Positions 36,815-46,691 of a stretch of DNA of 57,853 bases are shown here, one piece after another. The translations under genes and the position numbers were made by a program. The stretch's first letter is position 1. Each line of letters starts with the position of its first letter. The stretch lies in assembly GCA_027484725.1 (NCBI GenBank), contig JAIXSK010000004.1:1-57853 (forward strand), written 5' to 3'. Under the pieces are notes generated by a model. It made no database searches. It saw only the letters and a program-made list of their open reading frames with translations, and had not been told where the DNA came from. The stretch comes from Flavobacterium sp. (GTDB lineage Bacteria; Bacteroidota; Bacteroidia; Flavobacteriales; Flavobacteriaceae).

Positions 36815-37456
36815 ATGAAAAATGTTGCCTCGGTATTATGGGTCTATTTTATTTGCTTTTCAGCAATGGCTCAAGACAAAAAGGCAAAAGAATTACTCGA
36901 TCAAGTTACGGCCAAGGTAAAAAGTTATGACAACATTGTTATTGACTTTAAGTATGCGCTCAACAATCAGAAAGAAAATGTCAACCAAGAAAGTAAAGGA
37001 AATGTTGTCATGAAAGGCAATATGTATGTTTTGAATCTGATGGGCGTAACCAAGCTTTTTGACGGTAAAAAAGTCTATACGATTAACCCTGAAGATGAAG
37101 AAATAACCATTTCAAAATTCAACGAAAAAGACGAAAATGCTGTTACTCCTTCTAAAATGCTCACCTTTTATAACAGTGGTTATAAATACACCTGGGATAT
37201 TGTTCAAAATGTAAAAGGTCGCAAAATTCAATATGTAAAATTAGTTCCGACTTCTGCCAAAGACAAACGCAAAGAGATTCTACTTGGAATTGACCAACAA
37301 ACAAAAAATATATATACCGTTATTGAAGTGGGTAAAAACGGTACCAAAACTACACTTACAGTTCTTTCGTTTAAAACCAATCAAAACTTGCCCAAAAATC
37401 AATTTGCTTTTGAACAGGCAAAATACCCAAAATATTACATCAATAAGCTAGACTAA
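36815..37456 (+). CDS. LolA-like outer-membrane lipoprotein carrier
   Basis: The frame opens inside ftsK (36776), but the ATG at 36815, one base after the ftsK stop, starts the signal peptide MKNVASVLWVYFICFSAMAQ, giving 213 residues. The beta-rich body (VIDFKYALNNQKENVNQESKGNVVMKGNMYVLNLMGVTKLFDGKKVYTINPEDEEITI) has the half-barrel pattern of LolA. It should ferry lipoproteins across the periplasm. The order ftsK-lolA is the same as in many bacteria. The next gene belongs to the Lpt transport family, so this run serves envelope biogenesis. Confidence 0.9.
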   Translation: MKNVASVLWVYFICFSAMAQDKKAKELLDQVTAKVKSYDNIVIDFKYALNNQKENVNQESKGNVVMKGNMYVLNLMGVTKLFDGKKVYTINPEDEEITISKFNEKDENAVTPSKMLTFYNSGYKYTWDIVQNVKGRKIQYVKLVPTSAKDKRKEILLGIDQQTKNIYTVIEVGKNGTKTTLTVLSFKTNQNLPKNQFAFEQAKYPKYYINKLD

Positions 37457-37460
37457 GCCG

Positions 37461-38900
37461 GTGAAAATTCTTGACAGATATATTCTGAAGTCTTTCCTGA
37501 CAACCTTTACCAGCGTTTTTGTCATTCTGCTGCTTATTTTTATTCTGCAAACCGTTTGGTTGTTTATCTCTGAATTGGCCGGAAAAGATTTGGATTTTGT
37601 CTTGATTGTCAAGTTTTTATTGTTTAAAATGCCCAGCTTGGTTCCGTTGGTTTTACCGCTTTCGGTTTTGTTGGCATCTATCATGACTTTTGGTTCGTTG
37701 GCTGAAAATTATGAATTTGCGGCGATGAAATCAGCGGGGATTTCTTTACAGCGAATTATGCGCGGTCTCACATTTTTTATCCTTTTGTTGAGTTTCTGCG
37801 CGTTTTTTTTTGCTAATAATGTCATTCCGTTTGCAGAGTACAAGTTCATCAACTTTCGTCGTAGCATTGCCCAAATGAAACCTGCGATGGCTATTGCCGA
37901 GGGGCAATTTAGTGATGTTGGATTATACAATATCAAGGTTGAAAAGAAATCCGGACCCAACGGAAATTTCTTGACAGGAGTGACCATCCACAAAAAAATC
38001 AACGACTACGACGGAAGCAAAAATGTAATTAAAGCCAAAACAGGTGAACTCATCAGTAGTGAAAATTCTAATATTCTCCAGTTGGTGCTTCATGACGGTT
38101 ATTACTATGAAGATATTGTTCCCAAAAAATATGAAGACCGAAACAAGTTGCCTTTTGCTAAAAGTTCATTTAAGCGCTATATAATCAACATTGATTTGAC
38201 CAAGCTTAAAAGTGCTGATGCTGAAGAAGATTTAGTCAAGGATACAGATAAAATGCTTAATATCAAAGAACTGCTTATTACCATTGATTCACTCAATACT
38301 GATTACCAAAAAGATGTAACATCTATTGCAGATAATTCTTTTATTCGCAACGGAGTTGTTTTTAGTGAAATCAAAAAACCAACTGATGTTGATGGTTTTA
38401 AAAAGAATCTGCTCGATAATTATACGGATCAAGAAAAGGCCAATTTATTGCGCGTAGCCAGTAGTAATATGACCAGTTATAATTTTTCAATTGAAAGTTA
38501 TAAAAATGAACTTTTCGGAAAAACAGAAAATATCAACGAGCACTGGATTGCTGTTTATGATAAATTAGTCATCGCTTTTGCCTGTTTGCTCATGTTTTTT
38601 ATTGGAGCTCCGCTGGGCGCCATCATTCGAAAAGGCGGTTTGGGTTTGCCTATTGTTTTTGCCGTGACTATTTTCATTTTGTTTCACTTCATCAATACCT
38701 TCGGAAAGAAAGTTGCGCAAGAAAACGGGATAACTCCTTTTATGGGATGCTGGCTGTCATCTATGGTGCTTTTACCGTTGGCCATTTTGCTCACTTATAG
38801 AGCTACCAATGATATTGGGCTTTTTAGCTTAGATAACTTTATTAGCCCCATTCAAAAATTATTTCAAAAAATATTTCCTACTAAATCAGAAGAAAATTAA
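37461..38900 (+). CDS. LptF/LptG family permease
   Basis: 479 residues with six membrane helices in the 3+3 arrangement of the family (about 13-34, 53-80, 97-120 and 375-395, 400-420, 430-450). A large periplasmic beta-jellyroll domain lies between (about 125-360), preceded by [23 protein letters not shown]. The family forms the membrane part of the LPS exporter together with LptB. Only one such gene is here; its partner must be elsewhere. The start [16 protein letters not shown] is typical. Gaps of 4-5 bases on both sides show an operon with lolA and ribB. Confidence 0.93.
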   Translation: MKILDRYILKSFLTTFTSVFVILLLIFILQTVWLFISELAGKDLDFVLIVKFLLFKMPSLVPLVLPLSVLLASIMTFGSLAENYEFAAMKSAGISLQRIMRGLTFFILLLSFCAFFFANNVIPFAEYKFINFRRSIAQMKPAMAIAEGQFSDVGLYNIKVEKKSGPNGNFLTGVTIHKKINDYDGSKNVIKAKTGELISSENSNILQLVLHDGYYYEDIVPKKYEDRNKLPFAKSSFKRYIINIDLTKLKSADAEEDLVKDTDKMLNIKELLITIDSLNTDYQKDVTSIADNSFIRNGVVFSEIKKPTDVDGFKKNLLDNYTDQEKANLLRVASSNMTSYNFSIESYKNELFGKTENINEHWIAVYDKLVIAFACLLMFFIGAPLGAIIRKGGLGLPIVFAVTIFILFHFINTFGKKVAQENGITPFMGCWLSSMVLLPLAILLTYRATNDIGLFSLDNFISPIQKLFQKIFPTKSEEN

Positions 38901-38905
38901 AGGTC

Positions 38906-40039
38906 ATGGAATCCGATAGCATAAAACTCAATACCATTGAAGAAGCCATAGAAGATATTCGACAAGGTAAAATTATTATAGTGGTAGATGATGAAGATCG
39001 TGAGAATGAGGGAGACTTTGTGGCAGCAGCTGAAAAAGTTACTCCTGAGATGATCAATTTTATGGCTACGCACGGGCGTGGACTTATTTGTGCTCCTTTG
39101 ACAGAAAATCGATGTAAAGAACTCGGTTTGCACGCTATGGTCAACAACAATACAGATCCGATGGAAACTGCTTTTACCGTATCTGTTGATTTGCGCGGAC
39201 AGGGCGTAACTACGGGTATTTCTGCATCAGACAGGGCAAAAACGGTTCAGGCACTTATTCATCCTGATACCAAACCACACGAATTGGCCAAACCAGGGCA
39301 TATATTTCCGCTTATTGCCAAGCAAGGAGGAGTGCTTAGAAGAACCGGTCATACCGAAGCCGCCATTGATTTTGCTCGTTTGGCCGGATTCAAACCTGCT
39401 GGTGTCATAGTTGAAATCATGAATGAAGACGGATCTATGGCTCGTTTGCCGGAACTCATTGAGGTGGCGAAAAAATTCGATTTAAAATTGGTTTCCATTG
39501 AAGATTTAGTTGCTTATCGCATGCAACATGACAGTTTGATCGTCAAAAAAGAAGACTTTGATATTACAACTCGGTTTGGTGAATTCAGACTCAGAGCTTA
39601 TCAACAAACCACCAATAAACAAGTTCACATTGCTTTGACCAAAGGAACCTGGAACAAAGGAGAAGCAGTTTTGACGCGTATTAATTCTACACAAGTTAAT
39701 AACGATATTTTAGGAACACTCACTACAAATGCCGATAAGAAACTCGATGTGATGTTTCAGATGATTAATGAAGCGGGTAAAGGAGCTATTTTGTTTATCA
39801 ATCAAGAATATCACAATACTGATTTGCTGAATCGGATCAGCGAATTGAAAGCACTGCAAGCTCATGGAGAATTCAAAGCACCACAAATTAAAATGGACAC
39901 CAAAGATTTTGGAATCGGCGCACAAATACTACATGATCTAGATATTTGTAAAATAAAATTGATGACCAATTCTGAGCAAACCAAACGCGTTGGAATGATT
40001 GGCTATGGCCTTGAAATAACTGATTATGTTGCATTTTAG
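38906..40039 (+). CDS. ribB: 3,4-dihydroxy-2-butanone-4-phosphate synthase with degenerate GTP cyclohydrolase II tail
   Basis: 377 residues. The N-terminal DHBP synthase domain (1-210) is intact: [52 protein letters not shown]. It makes the four-carbon unit of riboflavin from ribulose 5-phosphate. The C-terminal half (about 220-377) aligns in outline with GTP cyclohydrolase II ([13 protein letters not shown] … [13 protein letters not shown]). It lacks the zinc-binding CxCG segment that should follow TRINS, so a cyclohydrolase activity is not expected. A separate ribA is required elsewhere. This tail is common in Bacteroidota to my knowledge. Confidence 0.95.
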   Translation: MESDSIKLNTIEEAIEDIRQGKIIIVVDDEDRENEGDFVAAAEKVTPEMINFMATHGRGLICAPLTENRCKELGLHAMVNNNTDPMETAFTVSVDLRGQGVTTGISASDRAKTVQALIHPDTKPHELAKPGHIFPLIAKQGGVLRRTGHTEAAIDFARLAGFKPAGVIVEIMNEDGSMARLPELIEVAKKFDLKLVSIEDLVAYRMQHDSLIVKKEDFDITTRFGEFRLRAYQQTTNKQVHIALTKGTWNKGEAVLTRINSTQVNNDILGTLTTNADKKLDVMFQMINEAGKGAILFINQEYHNTDLLNRISELKALQAHGEFKAPQIKMDTKDFGIGAQILHDLDICKIKLMTNSEQTKRVGMIGYGLEITDYVAF

Positions 40040-40134
40040 ATAACATTTTTTAGCTGTGAAAAACAGATAAAATCAAGCAAATGAATAGATTAAAAAGGGC
40101 AGTTTAAAATAATTTGAATTTTGTTTTAATTGTT

Positions 40135-40165
40135 TTTGCAAAACAGAAAAAGGTTTCTATATTTG
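40135..40165 (+). promoter_or_regulatory. Promoter of tRNA-Ser
   Basis: TTTG (40135-40138), 19 bases, then TATATTTG (40158-40165): an exact -33/-7 pair of the Bacteroidota housekeeping type. Transcription would begin near 40172, about 27 bases before the mature tRNA. Confidence 0.8.
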
Positions 40166-40198
40166 CAACCGCATTGAGTGATTGGTGCACAACATACT

Positions 40199-40283
40199 GG
40201 AGAAATGGCAGAGTGGTCGATTGCGGCAGTCTTGAAAACTGTTGACTGTAACAGGTCCGGGGGTTCGAATCCCTCTTTCTCCG
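40199..40283 (+). tRNA. tRNA-Ser, anticodon UGA
   Basis: Acceptor GGAGAAA pairs with TTTCTCC. The anticodon arm is GCAGT-CTTGAAA-ACTGT, so the anticodon is TGA, which reads UCN serine codons. A long variable arm follows, as expected for a class II tRNA. The T arm is GGGGG-TTCGAAT-CCCTC. The discriminator base is G. No CCA is encoded, so RNase Z and CCA-adding enzyme are needed. No integrase or phage gene adjoins it. Confidence 0.97.
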
Positions 40284-40290
40284 CGAAGAA

Positions 40291-40319
40291 AAACCGAAAC
40301 GGGAGTTTCGGTTTTTTTG
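40291..40319 (+). terminator. Intrinsic terminator of tRNA-Ser
   Basis: AAACCGAAAC (40291-40300) pairs perfectly with GTTTCGGTTT (40305-40314) around GGGA, followed by TTTT. About 180 bases with no visible feature follow up to the AraC gene. Confidence 0.92.
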
Positions 40320-40501
40320 TTTTAGGGATGCGTCTAAAGCTTGCTTTTTTAAGCAGCCAGAAAAAGCTCACTAGATACTCTCGTTTTGTTTGCTTGGGCG
40401 AGGATTCCTATCTGGAAACAGTGCTGCTCATCACTCTTTCTCTGTCCTTAGCAATACAAATGGTATTAAAACCCACTAAGTTTAACAATTTAAAGGTTTT
40501 T

Positions 40502-41362
40502 TTATTTACAAGCAGTAGTAAAATACAATTCCCTTTTTCTATATTTTGAAGGTGTAATTCCTTTTTTTGTATTAAAAACTCTATTAAAATAACTCAAGGT
40601 TTCAAAACCACATTCAAATGAAATTTGACTGATTGTTTTTTCTGATTGCACTAATAAGCGGCAGGCTTCATTTATTCTTATTTCATTTAAATAATCAGAA
40701 TAGGTTTTTCCGGTAGCTTTTTTAAAAAATTTGCAGAAGTTACTTTCGGTCAAATAGATCAGGTCTGCCACTTCTTTTAAGCTTATTTTATTGTAAAAAT
40801 TATTCTGAATAAACAGACAAACTTTATTAATCCGCATTTCACTTTTCTTAGAAACAATGTTGTGAAAAGCATTTGGTGCAATTAGTTTGATTTGTTTTTT
40901 AGATAAATCATCTAAAATTGACACCAACTTTAATATCCTATCGACGCCTTTGCTCTCTGTTAAACTTATCATTTTAGAAACTACGGCTTCGCTGGCTTCA
41001 AAGTATATTCCTCTATCAGAAGACTCCAGCATCTTCTTAATTAAAATACTTTCATCATATTTTAAGAAGGATGAAATAAATTCTTTTGAAAACTGAATTA
41101 CGACCGCTTCAGAATAAACATCATCTTCTAACTTACTAGACCAAGTATGAGGTAAATTGCTTCCTATTAAGACTAAATCACCTTCACTGAAATACTCATA
41201 AGCGTTACCTACAATTCTATAACCATATCCTTTTACAATATAGGTCAATTCATACTCTGGATGATAATGCCATTTAAATTCAAAAAAGGGAACTTGAAAA
41301 CGGTAAGCATAAAAACTTGAGTTTCCTTTTTCTGATGATATATCTTCTAATTGGGCTTTCAT
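40502..41362 (-). CDS. AraC family transcriptional regulator
   Basis: 286 residues. The N-terminal cupin-type sensor (about 20-120) has FEFKWHYHPEYELTYIVKGYGYRIVG and GDLVLIGSNLPHTW, typical of carbohydrate-responsive members. The C-terminal double HTH (about 185-280) has ISLKEVADLIYLTESNFCKFFKKATGKTYSDYLNEIRI and ISQISFECGFETLSYFNRVFNTKKGITPSKYR. It is divergent from the five-gene carbohydrate operon starting 149 bases away. It is therefore the likely activator, with its site in 41363-41511. The ligand is unknown. Confidence 0.93.
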   Translation of the reverse strand: MKAQLEDISSEKGNSSFYAYRFQVPFFEFKWHYHPEYELTYIVKGYGYRIVGNAYEYFSEGDLVLIGSNLPHTWSSKLEDDVYSEAVVIQFSKEFISSFLKYDESILIKKMLESSDRGIYFEASEAVVSKMISLTESKGVDRILKLVSILDDLSKKQIKLIAPNAFHNIVSKKSEMRINKVCLFIQNNFYNKISLKEVADLIYLTESNFCKFFKKATGKTYSDYLNEIRINEACRLLVQSEKTISQISFECGFETLSYFNRVFNTKKGITPSKYRKRELYFTTACK

Positions 41363-41511
41363 AGTTTATCATGAACTTATTAAATCAAAATTATCTTTTA
41401 AAATTCAATATAGTACCATAAATGAACAAATTAATGTTAAACCCATCCCAATGGAATGGATATTTTTGAAATTGTCGAAATGATAAGTTAGAATTTAATT
41501 CAATTAAGAAT
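41363..41511. promoter_or_regulatory. Divergent control region between the AraC regulator and the sugar operon
   Basis: 149 AT-rich bases. The only conspicuous word is ATCCCAATGGAATGGAT (about 41443-41459), an imperfect inverted repeat (ATCC…GGAT) that could be an operator for the AraC-type protein. I cannot identify a good -7 box for either side. The site assignment is inference. Confidence 0.35.
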
Positions 41512-42339
41512 ATGCAAACACTGCCAAAAACAATAACCGAATTTCTTATGATGCCTTATTCTCTTTCTCAAGAACAAATTGATTTTTATCAAAAAAATAG
41601 GTACATCAAATTGAAAGAAGTTCTAAATGAAGAAACCGTTTTGTTCTTTAATGAAGTTATAACAAAGCAAGTAAACGCCATGAATCAAGAGCAAATAGCA
41701 CTTGAGGACAGAACAACTTATGGCAAAGCATTTCTACAGTTGTTTAATTTATGGTTAGAAAACGATGTTGTAAAAGAATTAATTTTCAGTAAACGATTGG
41801 CAAAGATAGCTTCTGATTTAATGGAAGTTAACGGTGTGCGCTTATACCACGACCAAGCTTTATTTAAAGAAGGCGGTGGTGGAATTACCCCATGGCATGC
41901 CGATCAATATTATTGGCCTTTAGAAACAGACAAAACCATTACCGCATGGATACCACTTCAAGCAACACCGCTCGAAATGGGCCCATTAGAGTTTAGTGCC
42001 GGAAGTCATACCATTGTTGAAGGGCGTGAATTGGAAATTGGAGACGAAAGTGAAGAACTAATTCAAAAAAAATTACGTGTAACTGACTTTAAACATATCA
42101 TCGAACCTTTTGATATTGGCGAAATTAGCTTTCATTCGGGTTGGGTTTTTCACCGAGCTGGCGCCAATGTTACAGATAAAATGAGAAAAGTCATGACCAT
42201 CATTTACATGGATAAAAATATGATTTTAAAAAAACCGGAAAATAAAAATCAAATTCACGATTGGAATACTTGGTGTCCGGGTGCTCAAATTGGTGAAATC
42301 ATCAACTCTTCTATCAATCCAATTCTATATTCTAAATAG
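41512..42339 (+). CDS. Phytanoyl-CoA dioxygenase (PhyH) family protein
   Basis: 275 residues, a double-stranded beta-helix Fe(II)/2-oxoglutarate oxygenase. The metal triad is visible: His129 and Asp131 in WHADQYYW and His214 in VFHRAG; the 2-oxoglutarate-binding Arg is probably in KMRKVMTIIY. LYHDQALFKEGGGG is typical of the family. The substrate is unknown. In this operon it is followed by a TIM-barrel isomerase, a sugar porter and two glycosidases, so oxidation of a sugar or a small sugar-linked molecule is plausible inference. The stop codon TAG lies one base before the next ATG. Confidence 0.88.
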   Translation: MQTLPKTITEFLMMPYSLSQEQIDFYQKNRYIKLKEVLNEETVLFFNEVITKQVNAMNQEQIALEDRTTYGKAFLQLFNLWLENDVVKELIFSKRLAKIASDLMEVNGVRLYHDQALFKEGGGGITPWHADQYYWPLETDKTITAWIPLQATPLEMGPLEFSAGSHTIVEGRELEIGDESEELIQKKLRVTDFKHIIEPFDIGEISFHSGWVFHRAGANVTDKMRKVMTIIYMDKNMILKKPENKNQIHDWNTWCPGAQIGEIINSSINPILYSK

Positions 42340-42340
42340 T

Positions 42341-43171
42341 ATGAACATACAATACTGCTGCACTTACTGGGGTTGTGAACATCTAACGGCCAAAGATTTT
42401 CTAGCCAAAGTTTTAGCCAACGGTTATGATGGTGTAGAAATCAATTTTCCTGATCATGCCAATTTCATCCCTGAATTTATAGAAGAGTTGGAGAATATTA
42501 GAAATACGGTTAATCCTAATTTTATTTTCATCGCCCAACAAGTCTTATCTAATAAAAACGAGACCGTAAACCAATACATTGAAAGAATCACTGAACGATT
42601 GGAGTTTCTCACGACTTTAAAACCCAATTACATCAATTCGCATACGGGGAAAGATTTTTATGATTTTAGTGATAATTGTAAAATAATTGAAATCACAGAA
42701 CATATTGCCCGGAGTTCCGGAATTCCTGTTTGGCATGAAATTCATCGCGGTCGGTTTTCATTTCATTTAAAAATGCTTTTAAAGTATATTGACATCTACC
42801 CCAAATTAAAATTAATTGCCGATTTCTCTCATTTCTGTGTAGTTTCAGAAAGTAACTTAGAAGACCAAAATGAGCTATTAGCCAAAATTTATCCGAATAT
42901 AAGGCACATCCACGCTCGAGTAGGCTCTGAACAAAGTCCACAAGTGAATCATCCCTTTGCACCAGAATGGAATACGCATTTAGAACGCTATTTAAATTGG
43001 TGGAAAGAAATTATTGCATTTCAAAAGAAAAGCAATGGTGCTCAAATAACCATTACACCCGAATTTGGTCCTTTTCCATACATGCCGCAAGAACCATTTA
43101 CAAAAAAGCCTCTTTCAAATCAATGGGAAATAAATCTTCAAATGAAAAATTATTTACAACAAAACCTTTGA
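42341..43171 (+). CDS. Sugar phosphate isomerase/epimerase-like TIM-barrel protein
   Basis: The frame is open back to 42281 inside the dioxygenase gene. The ATG at 42341 directly follows that gene's stop and starts MNIQYCCTYWGCEHL, giving 276 residues. Xylose-isomerase-like TIM barrel (AP endonuclease 2 superfamily): ANGYDGVEINFPD, YINSHTGKDFYDF, VWHEIHRGRFSFH, LIADFSHFCVV, HIHARVGSEQSPQV and ITPEFGPFPY supply the His, Glu and Asp metal ligands in order. It probably isomerises or epimerises the sugar released by the glycosidases. The exact reaction is unknown. Confidence 0.87.
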   Translation: MNIQYCCTYWGCEHLTAKDFLAKVLANGYDGVEINFPDHANFIPEFIEELENIRNTVNPNFIFIAQQVLSNKNETVNQYIERITERLEFLTTLKPNYINSHTGKDFYDFSDNCKIIEITEHIARSSGIPVWHEIHRGRFSFHLKMLLKYIDIYPKLKLIADFSHFCVVSESNLEDQNELLAKIYPNIRHIHARVGSEQSPQVNHPFAPEWNTHLERYLNWWKEIIAFQKKSNGAQITITPEFGPFPYMPQEPFTKKPLSNQWEINLQMKNYLQQNL

Positions 43172-43174
43172 CAA

Positions 43175-44539
43175 ATGGATGATAACAACAAAAACTATAT
43201 TCTGTTTATTGCTTTGAGTGCAGCCCTTGGAGGATTGTTATTTGGTTATGACACAGCCGTAATTTCAGGAGCTATTGGCAATTTAACTGAGTATTTTCAT
43301 CTGACTCCGATAGAGACAGGTTGGGCAATCTCAAGTGCATTGGTTGGCTGTTTGATTGGTGCATTTATTTCTGATTATTTGAGTAACCGATTCGGACGAA
43401 AAGCAACCATGATTATTACGGCTATTCTTTTCATTTTAAATTCAGTTGGAACAGCAATACCCAATTCGTTTACAATGTTTGTACTATTTCGGATTGTGGG
43501 CGGAGTTGGTGTGGGTATTGCATCTATGGTTGTGCCGATGTACATTGCCGAAATTGCTCCGCCCAAAAGACGCGGCGCTTTGGTAGGAAACTATCAATTA
43601 GCCATCGTCATTGGTATTGTTGTCGTGTATTTTGTGAATTACTTTATTGCTTTACAAGGCAATGCCCATTGGAATTTAAATACAGGTTGGCGATGGATGT
43701 TTGGTTCTGAAATTATTCCTTCTGTTCTATTTTTGATTTTTATTTTTCTCATTCCTGAAAGTCCGAGATGGCTGGTACAAAAAGGAAAATCAACGGATGC
43801 AATTGCTGTTTTGGAAAAATTAAACGCTCCAGAAGATGCTATTCAAATTCAAACCGAAATTGAAAATTCATTACACCAAGAAGACAAAAATCAGTGGAAG
43901 CATTTAGTAAATCCAGTATTTAAAAAAGCACTCTTTGTAGGTATCGGGCTTTCTATTTTGCAACAATTAACGGGTATTAATGCCATTTTATATTACGCTC
44001 CCGAAATTTTTAAAAGCTTAGGAAGTTCCGCGGATACTTCACTTTTGGAAACCAGTATTCTTGGAGTGGTCAACTTAATTTTCACTTTACTGGCAATTCG
44101 TTGGGTAGATCAAATGGGACGAAAACCATTGCTTTATATAGGTTCCATCGGAATGACCATTGCACTAGCAGCGGTTGGTCTATTTATTTACTTTGATGCA
44201 GTTGGCAATTGGGTTTTACCTTTTTTATTGCTCTTTATGGCTTCATTCAGCATTTCATGGGGACCAATTGTATGGGTTTTATTATCTGAAATTTTCCCGA
44301 CTAAAATTAGAAGTTTGGCGCTGGCCATTAGTGTTTTCATACAATGGGTAGCCAATTTTGCAGTAACCCAAGTGTTTCCAAGTTTGGTTGAAAATCATTG
44401 GTTAAAAATGAACTTCAACGGTGCTTTTCCATTTTATTTATTCTCTGTAATTTGTCTGATTTCATTACTTTTTGTTTGGAGAAAAGTACCCGAAACCAAA
44501 AATAAAACCCTAGAAGAAATGGATATATTATGGAAATAA
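43175..44539 (+). CDS. Sugar porter, major facilitator superfamily
   Basis: 454 residues, 12 membrane helices. All sugar-porter motifs are present: GGLLFGYDTAVISGA (about 19-33), DYLSNRFGRKATM, RIVGGVGVGIASMVVPMYIAEIAPPKRRG, PESPRWLV, QQLTGINAILYYAP (about 270), and PETKNKTLEEMD near the end. It resembles XylE-type proton symporters for pentoses or hexoses. It is an inner-membrane protein taking up the product of the downstream glycosidases. Its end overlaps the start of the GH92 gene by 10 bases, showing translational coupling. Confidence 0.95.
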   Translation: MDDNNKNYILFIALSAALGGLLFGYDTAVISGAIGNLTEYFHLTPIETGWAISSALVGCLIGAFISDYLSNRFGRKATMIITAILFILNSVGTAIPNSFTMFVLFRIVGGVGVGIASMVVPMYIAEIAPPKRRGALVGNYQLAIVIGIVVVYFVNYFIALQGNAHWNLNTGWRWMFGSEIIPSVLFLIFIFLIPESPRWLVQKGKSTDAIAVLEKLNAPEDAIQIQTEIENSLHQEDKNQWKHLVNPVFKKALFVGIGLSILQQLTGINAILYYAPEIFKSLGSSADTSLLETSILGVVNLIFTLLAIRWVDQMGRKPLLYIGSIGMTIALAAVGLFIYFDAVGNWVLPFLLLFMASFSISWGPIVWVLLSEIFPTKIRSLALAISVFIQWVANFAVTQVFPSLVENHWLKMNFNGAFPFYLFSVICLISLLFVWRKVPETKNKTLEEMDILWK

Positions 44540-46683
44540 AAAAGATAATTTTCAACTGGATATTTTTGTTGTTTGTTTTGAATGTAAATGCCCAAGGCAA
44601 TTCCAGATATGTAAATACCTTTATGGGTACAGATGGTACCGGACATACTTTTCCTGGTCCATCAATGCCCTTTGGAATGGTGCAACCTGGTCCTGACAAT
44701 AGTACAACTGGCTGGAACCATACAAGTGGTTATCAATACAAAGACACCTTGCTTTTGGGGTTTTCTCAAACGCGTTTCAGCGGAACCGGAATTGGTGAAA
44801 TGGGCAACATTTTGTTGCTTCCGTTTCATGAGAAAAAGCTAAAATTCAAAAACAGTTATTTCAAGAACACAGAAAAAGCAACGGTTGGATATTATACGCT
44901 TACTAAAAAAGACGACATCAAAATTGAACTCACTTGTTCTGAAAGAGTTGCTTTTCATCAATATACTTATCCGAACAAAAATGCAAAACTATTACTCGAT
45001 TTTCAACACGGATTTCAATTTTCAACCGATAGTTTGGTACTTGAAAGCGATGTAAAAATTGAAAATTCTAAAACAATTTCTGGCTATTGCAAAACAAAAG
45101 GCTGGGTAACTAAAAAATATTTCTTCACTATTGATTTTGAAACACCGTTTGCTGCATCAAAAGAAGTTCCGAAAGAGAAAAAACAAAACGCTCCTAAGTA
45201 TATTTTAGATTTCAATTTGGCCCAAAATAAAATTCTAAAGATTAAAATTGCTTTATCTACCGTAAGTACAGAAGGTGCAAAATTGAATTTACTCACCGAA
45301 ATTCCGCATTGGAGCTTTGAAAAAGTAAAGCAAAATGCAGAAAAAGTCTGGAATAACTATTTAAACAGAATAGACATTGAAGCTCCGCTGAAACAGAAAG
45401 AAATCTTTTACACTTCATTGTATCACTTGCTTCTTCAACCTTCTAATATTGCTGATGTTGACGGAAAATATCGGGGTGCAGATGACAAAATAAACACCGC
45501 ACCCAATAAGGAATACTACGCAACCCTTTCTATTTGGGATATTTACAGAGGTGCGTTTCCGCTACTTCAAATTATAGCTCCTGAAAAAATTGACGGAGTA
45601 GTCAATACCATGCTTTTGCATCACAAAGCCGCTGGTTTTTTACCCATTTGGACAGCATGGGGACAAGACAATTATTGCATGATTGGCAACCATGCCATTC
45701 CGATGATTTTGTCTGCTTACAGCAACGGATTTAATGGTTTTGATCATAAAGAAGCACTCAAAGCCATGATTGAAACTTCAACTATAAACCATATTAATTC
45801 TGATTGGACGTTGTACCTTCAGTATGGTTATTATCCGTTGGACAAATTAGATAATGAAGCGGTTTCCAGAACTTTAGAAAGCAGTTTTGACGATTATTGT
45901 GTGGCCCAAATGGCTGAAAATTTAAACGATAAAACAAATCAAGTTCAGTTTCAAAAACGAGCCAATTTCTACAAAAACCTTTTTGATGCTGAAACCCAAT
46001 TATTTCGAGGTAAAGATACCCAAGGCAATTGGAGAACACCATTTGATGCGTTAACAGCCACTTCACCATTGAACAATCCGGGCGATTATACCGAAGCCAA
46101 TGCTTGGCAATACTTTTGGACGCCAGCACAATATGATATTGATGGTATGAAAAATCTATTAGGCGGAACGAAAGCATTCACTCAAAAGCTCAATGATTTT
46201 TTCACAATTGAAAGTTTAAATCCAAACAAATTTCTGGGACAAGAAGCGATGATTGGACAATATGCGCACGGTAACGAACCCAGTCATCATATTGTTTACC
46301 TGTATGCATATTCAGAGACACCCAAAGTGGGTCAAAAATACATTCATCAAATCATCAACGAATTTCACAACAACACACCTGATGGCATGATTGGTAACGA
46401 TGATTGTGGCCAAATGAGCGCTTGGTATATTCTCTCAACTTTGGGTTTTTATCCGGTAAATCCAACTAATGGCGAGTTTATTTTAGGTGCACCACAAGTA
46501 AAAAAAGCAACATTGCGTTTAAAAAACAACAAAACCTTTACCATTGAAGCGACGAATTTTTCAGCAAAAAATATATTCCAAGAAAATCCCAAACTCAATA
46601 ATTCACTTCTTTCAAAATCATTTATAACCTATTCAGAAATAATGTCGGGTGGTAGCCTCAATTTTCAAATGACCCATAAATAA
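44530..46683 (+). CDS. GH92 family glycoside hydrolase (exo-alpha-mannosidase family)
   Basis: 717 residues with a signal peptide (about 1-23, NVNAQG). The N-terminal beta-domain begins YVNTFMGTDGTGHTFPGPS.PFGMVQPGPDN, and the (alpha/alpha)6 catalytic part has HNEPSHH-like GNEPSHHIVYLY with the acid Glu583 and GNDDCGQMSAWYILSTLGFYP with Asp624/Asp625. These are the conserved calcium-dependent GH92 elements. It removes terminal alpha-mannose from glycans and is probably periplasmic. The linkage cannot be read. It lies next to GH127, which suggests a mixed plant or microbial glycan as target. Confidence 0.94.
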   Translation: MEIKKIIFNWIFLLFVLNVNAQGNSRYVNTFMGTDGTGHTFPGPSMPFGMVQPGPDNSTTGWNHTSGYQYKDTLLLGFSQTRFSGTGIGEMGNILLLPFHEKKLKFKNSYFKNTEKATVGYYTLTKKDDIKIELTCSERVAFHQYTYPNKNAKLLLDFQHGFQFSTDSLVLESDVKIENSKTISGYCKTKGWVTKKYFFTIDFETPFAASKEVPKEKKQNAPKYILDFNLAQNKILKIKIALSTVSTEGAKLNLLTEIPHWSFEKVKQNAEKVWNNYLNRIDIEAPLKQKEIFYTSLYHLLLQPSNIADVDGKYRGADDKINTAPNKEYYATLSIWDIYRGAFPLLQIIAPEKIDGVVNTMLLHHKAAGFLPIWTAWGQDNYCMIGNHAIPMILSAYSNGFNGFDHKEALKAMIETSTINHINSDWTLYLQYGYYPLDKLDNEAVSRTLESSFDDYCVAQMAENLNDKTNQVQFQKRANFYKNLFDAETQLFRGKDTQGNWRTPFDALTATSPLNNPGDYTEANAWQYFWTPAQYDIDGMKNLLGGTKAFTQKLNDFFTIESLNPNKFLGQEAMIGQYAHGNEPSHHIVYLYAYSETPKVGQKYIHQIINEFHNNTPDGMIGNDDCGQMSAWYILSTLGFYPVNPTNGEFILGAPQVKKATLRLKNNKTFTIEATNFSAKNIFQENPKLNNSLLSKSFITYSEIMSGGSLNFQMTHK

Positions 46684-46691
46684 TATAGCAA

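Noticed and set aside
38906..40039. Bifunctional RibBA
   Set aside because: The GTP cyclohydrolase II half lacks the zinc-binding cysteines, so only RibB activity is supported.
40199..40283. tRNA-Ser as integration site of a genomic island
   Set aside because: No integrase follows, and I see no duplicated tRNA 3' end in the window. The next genes have normal composition.
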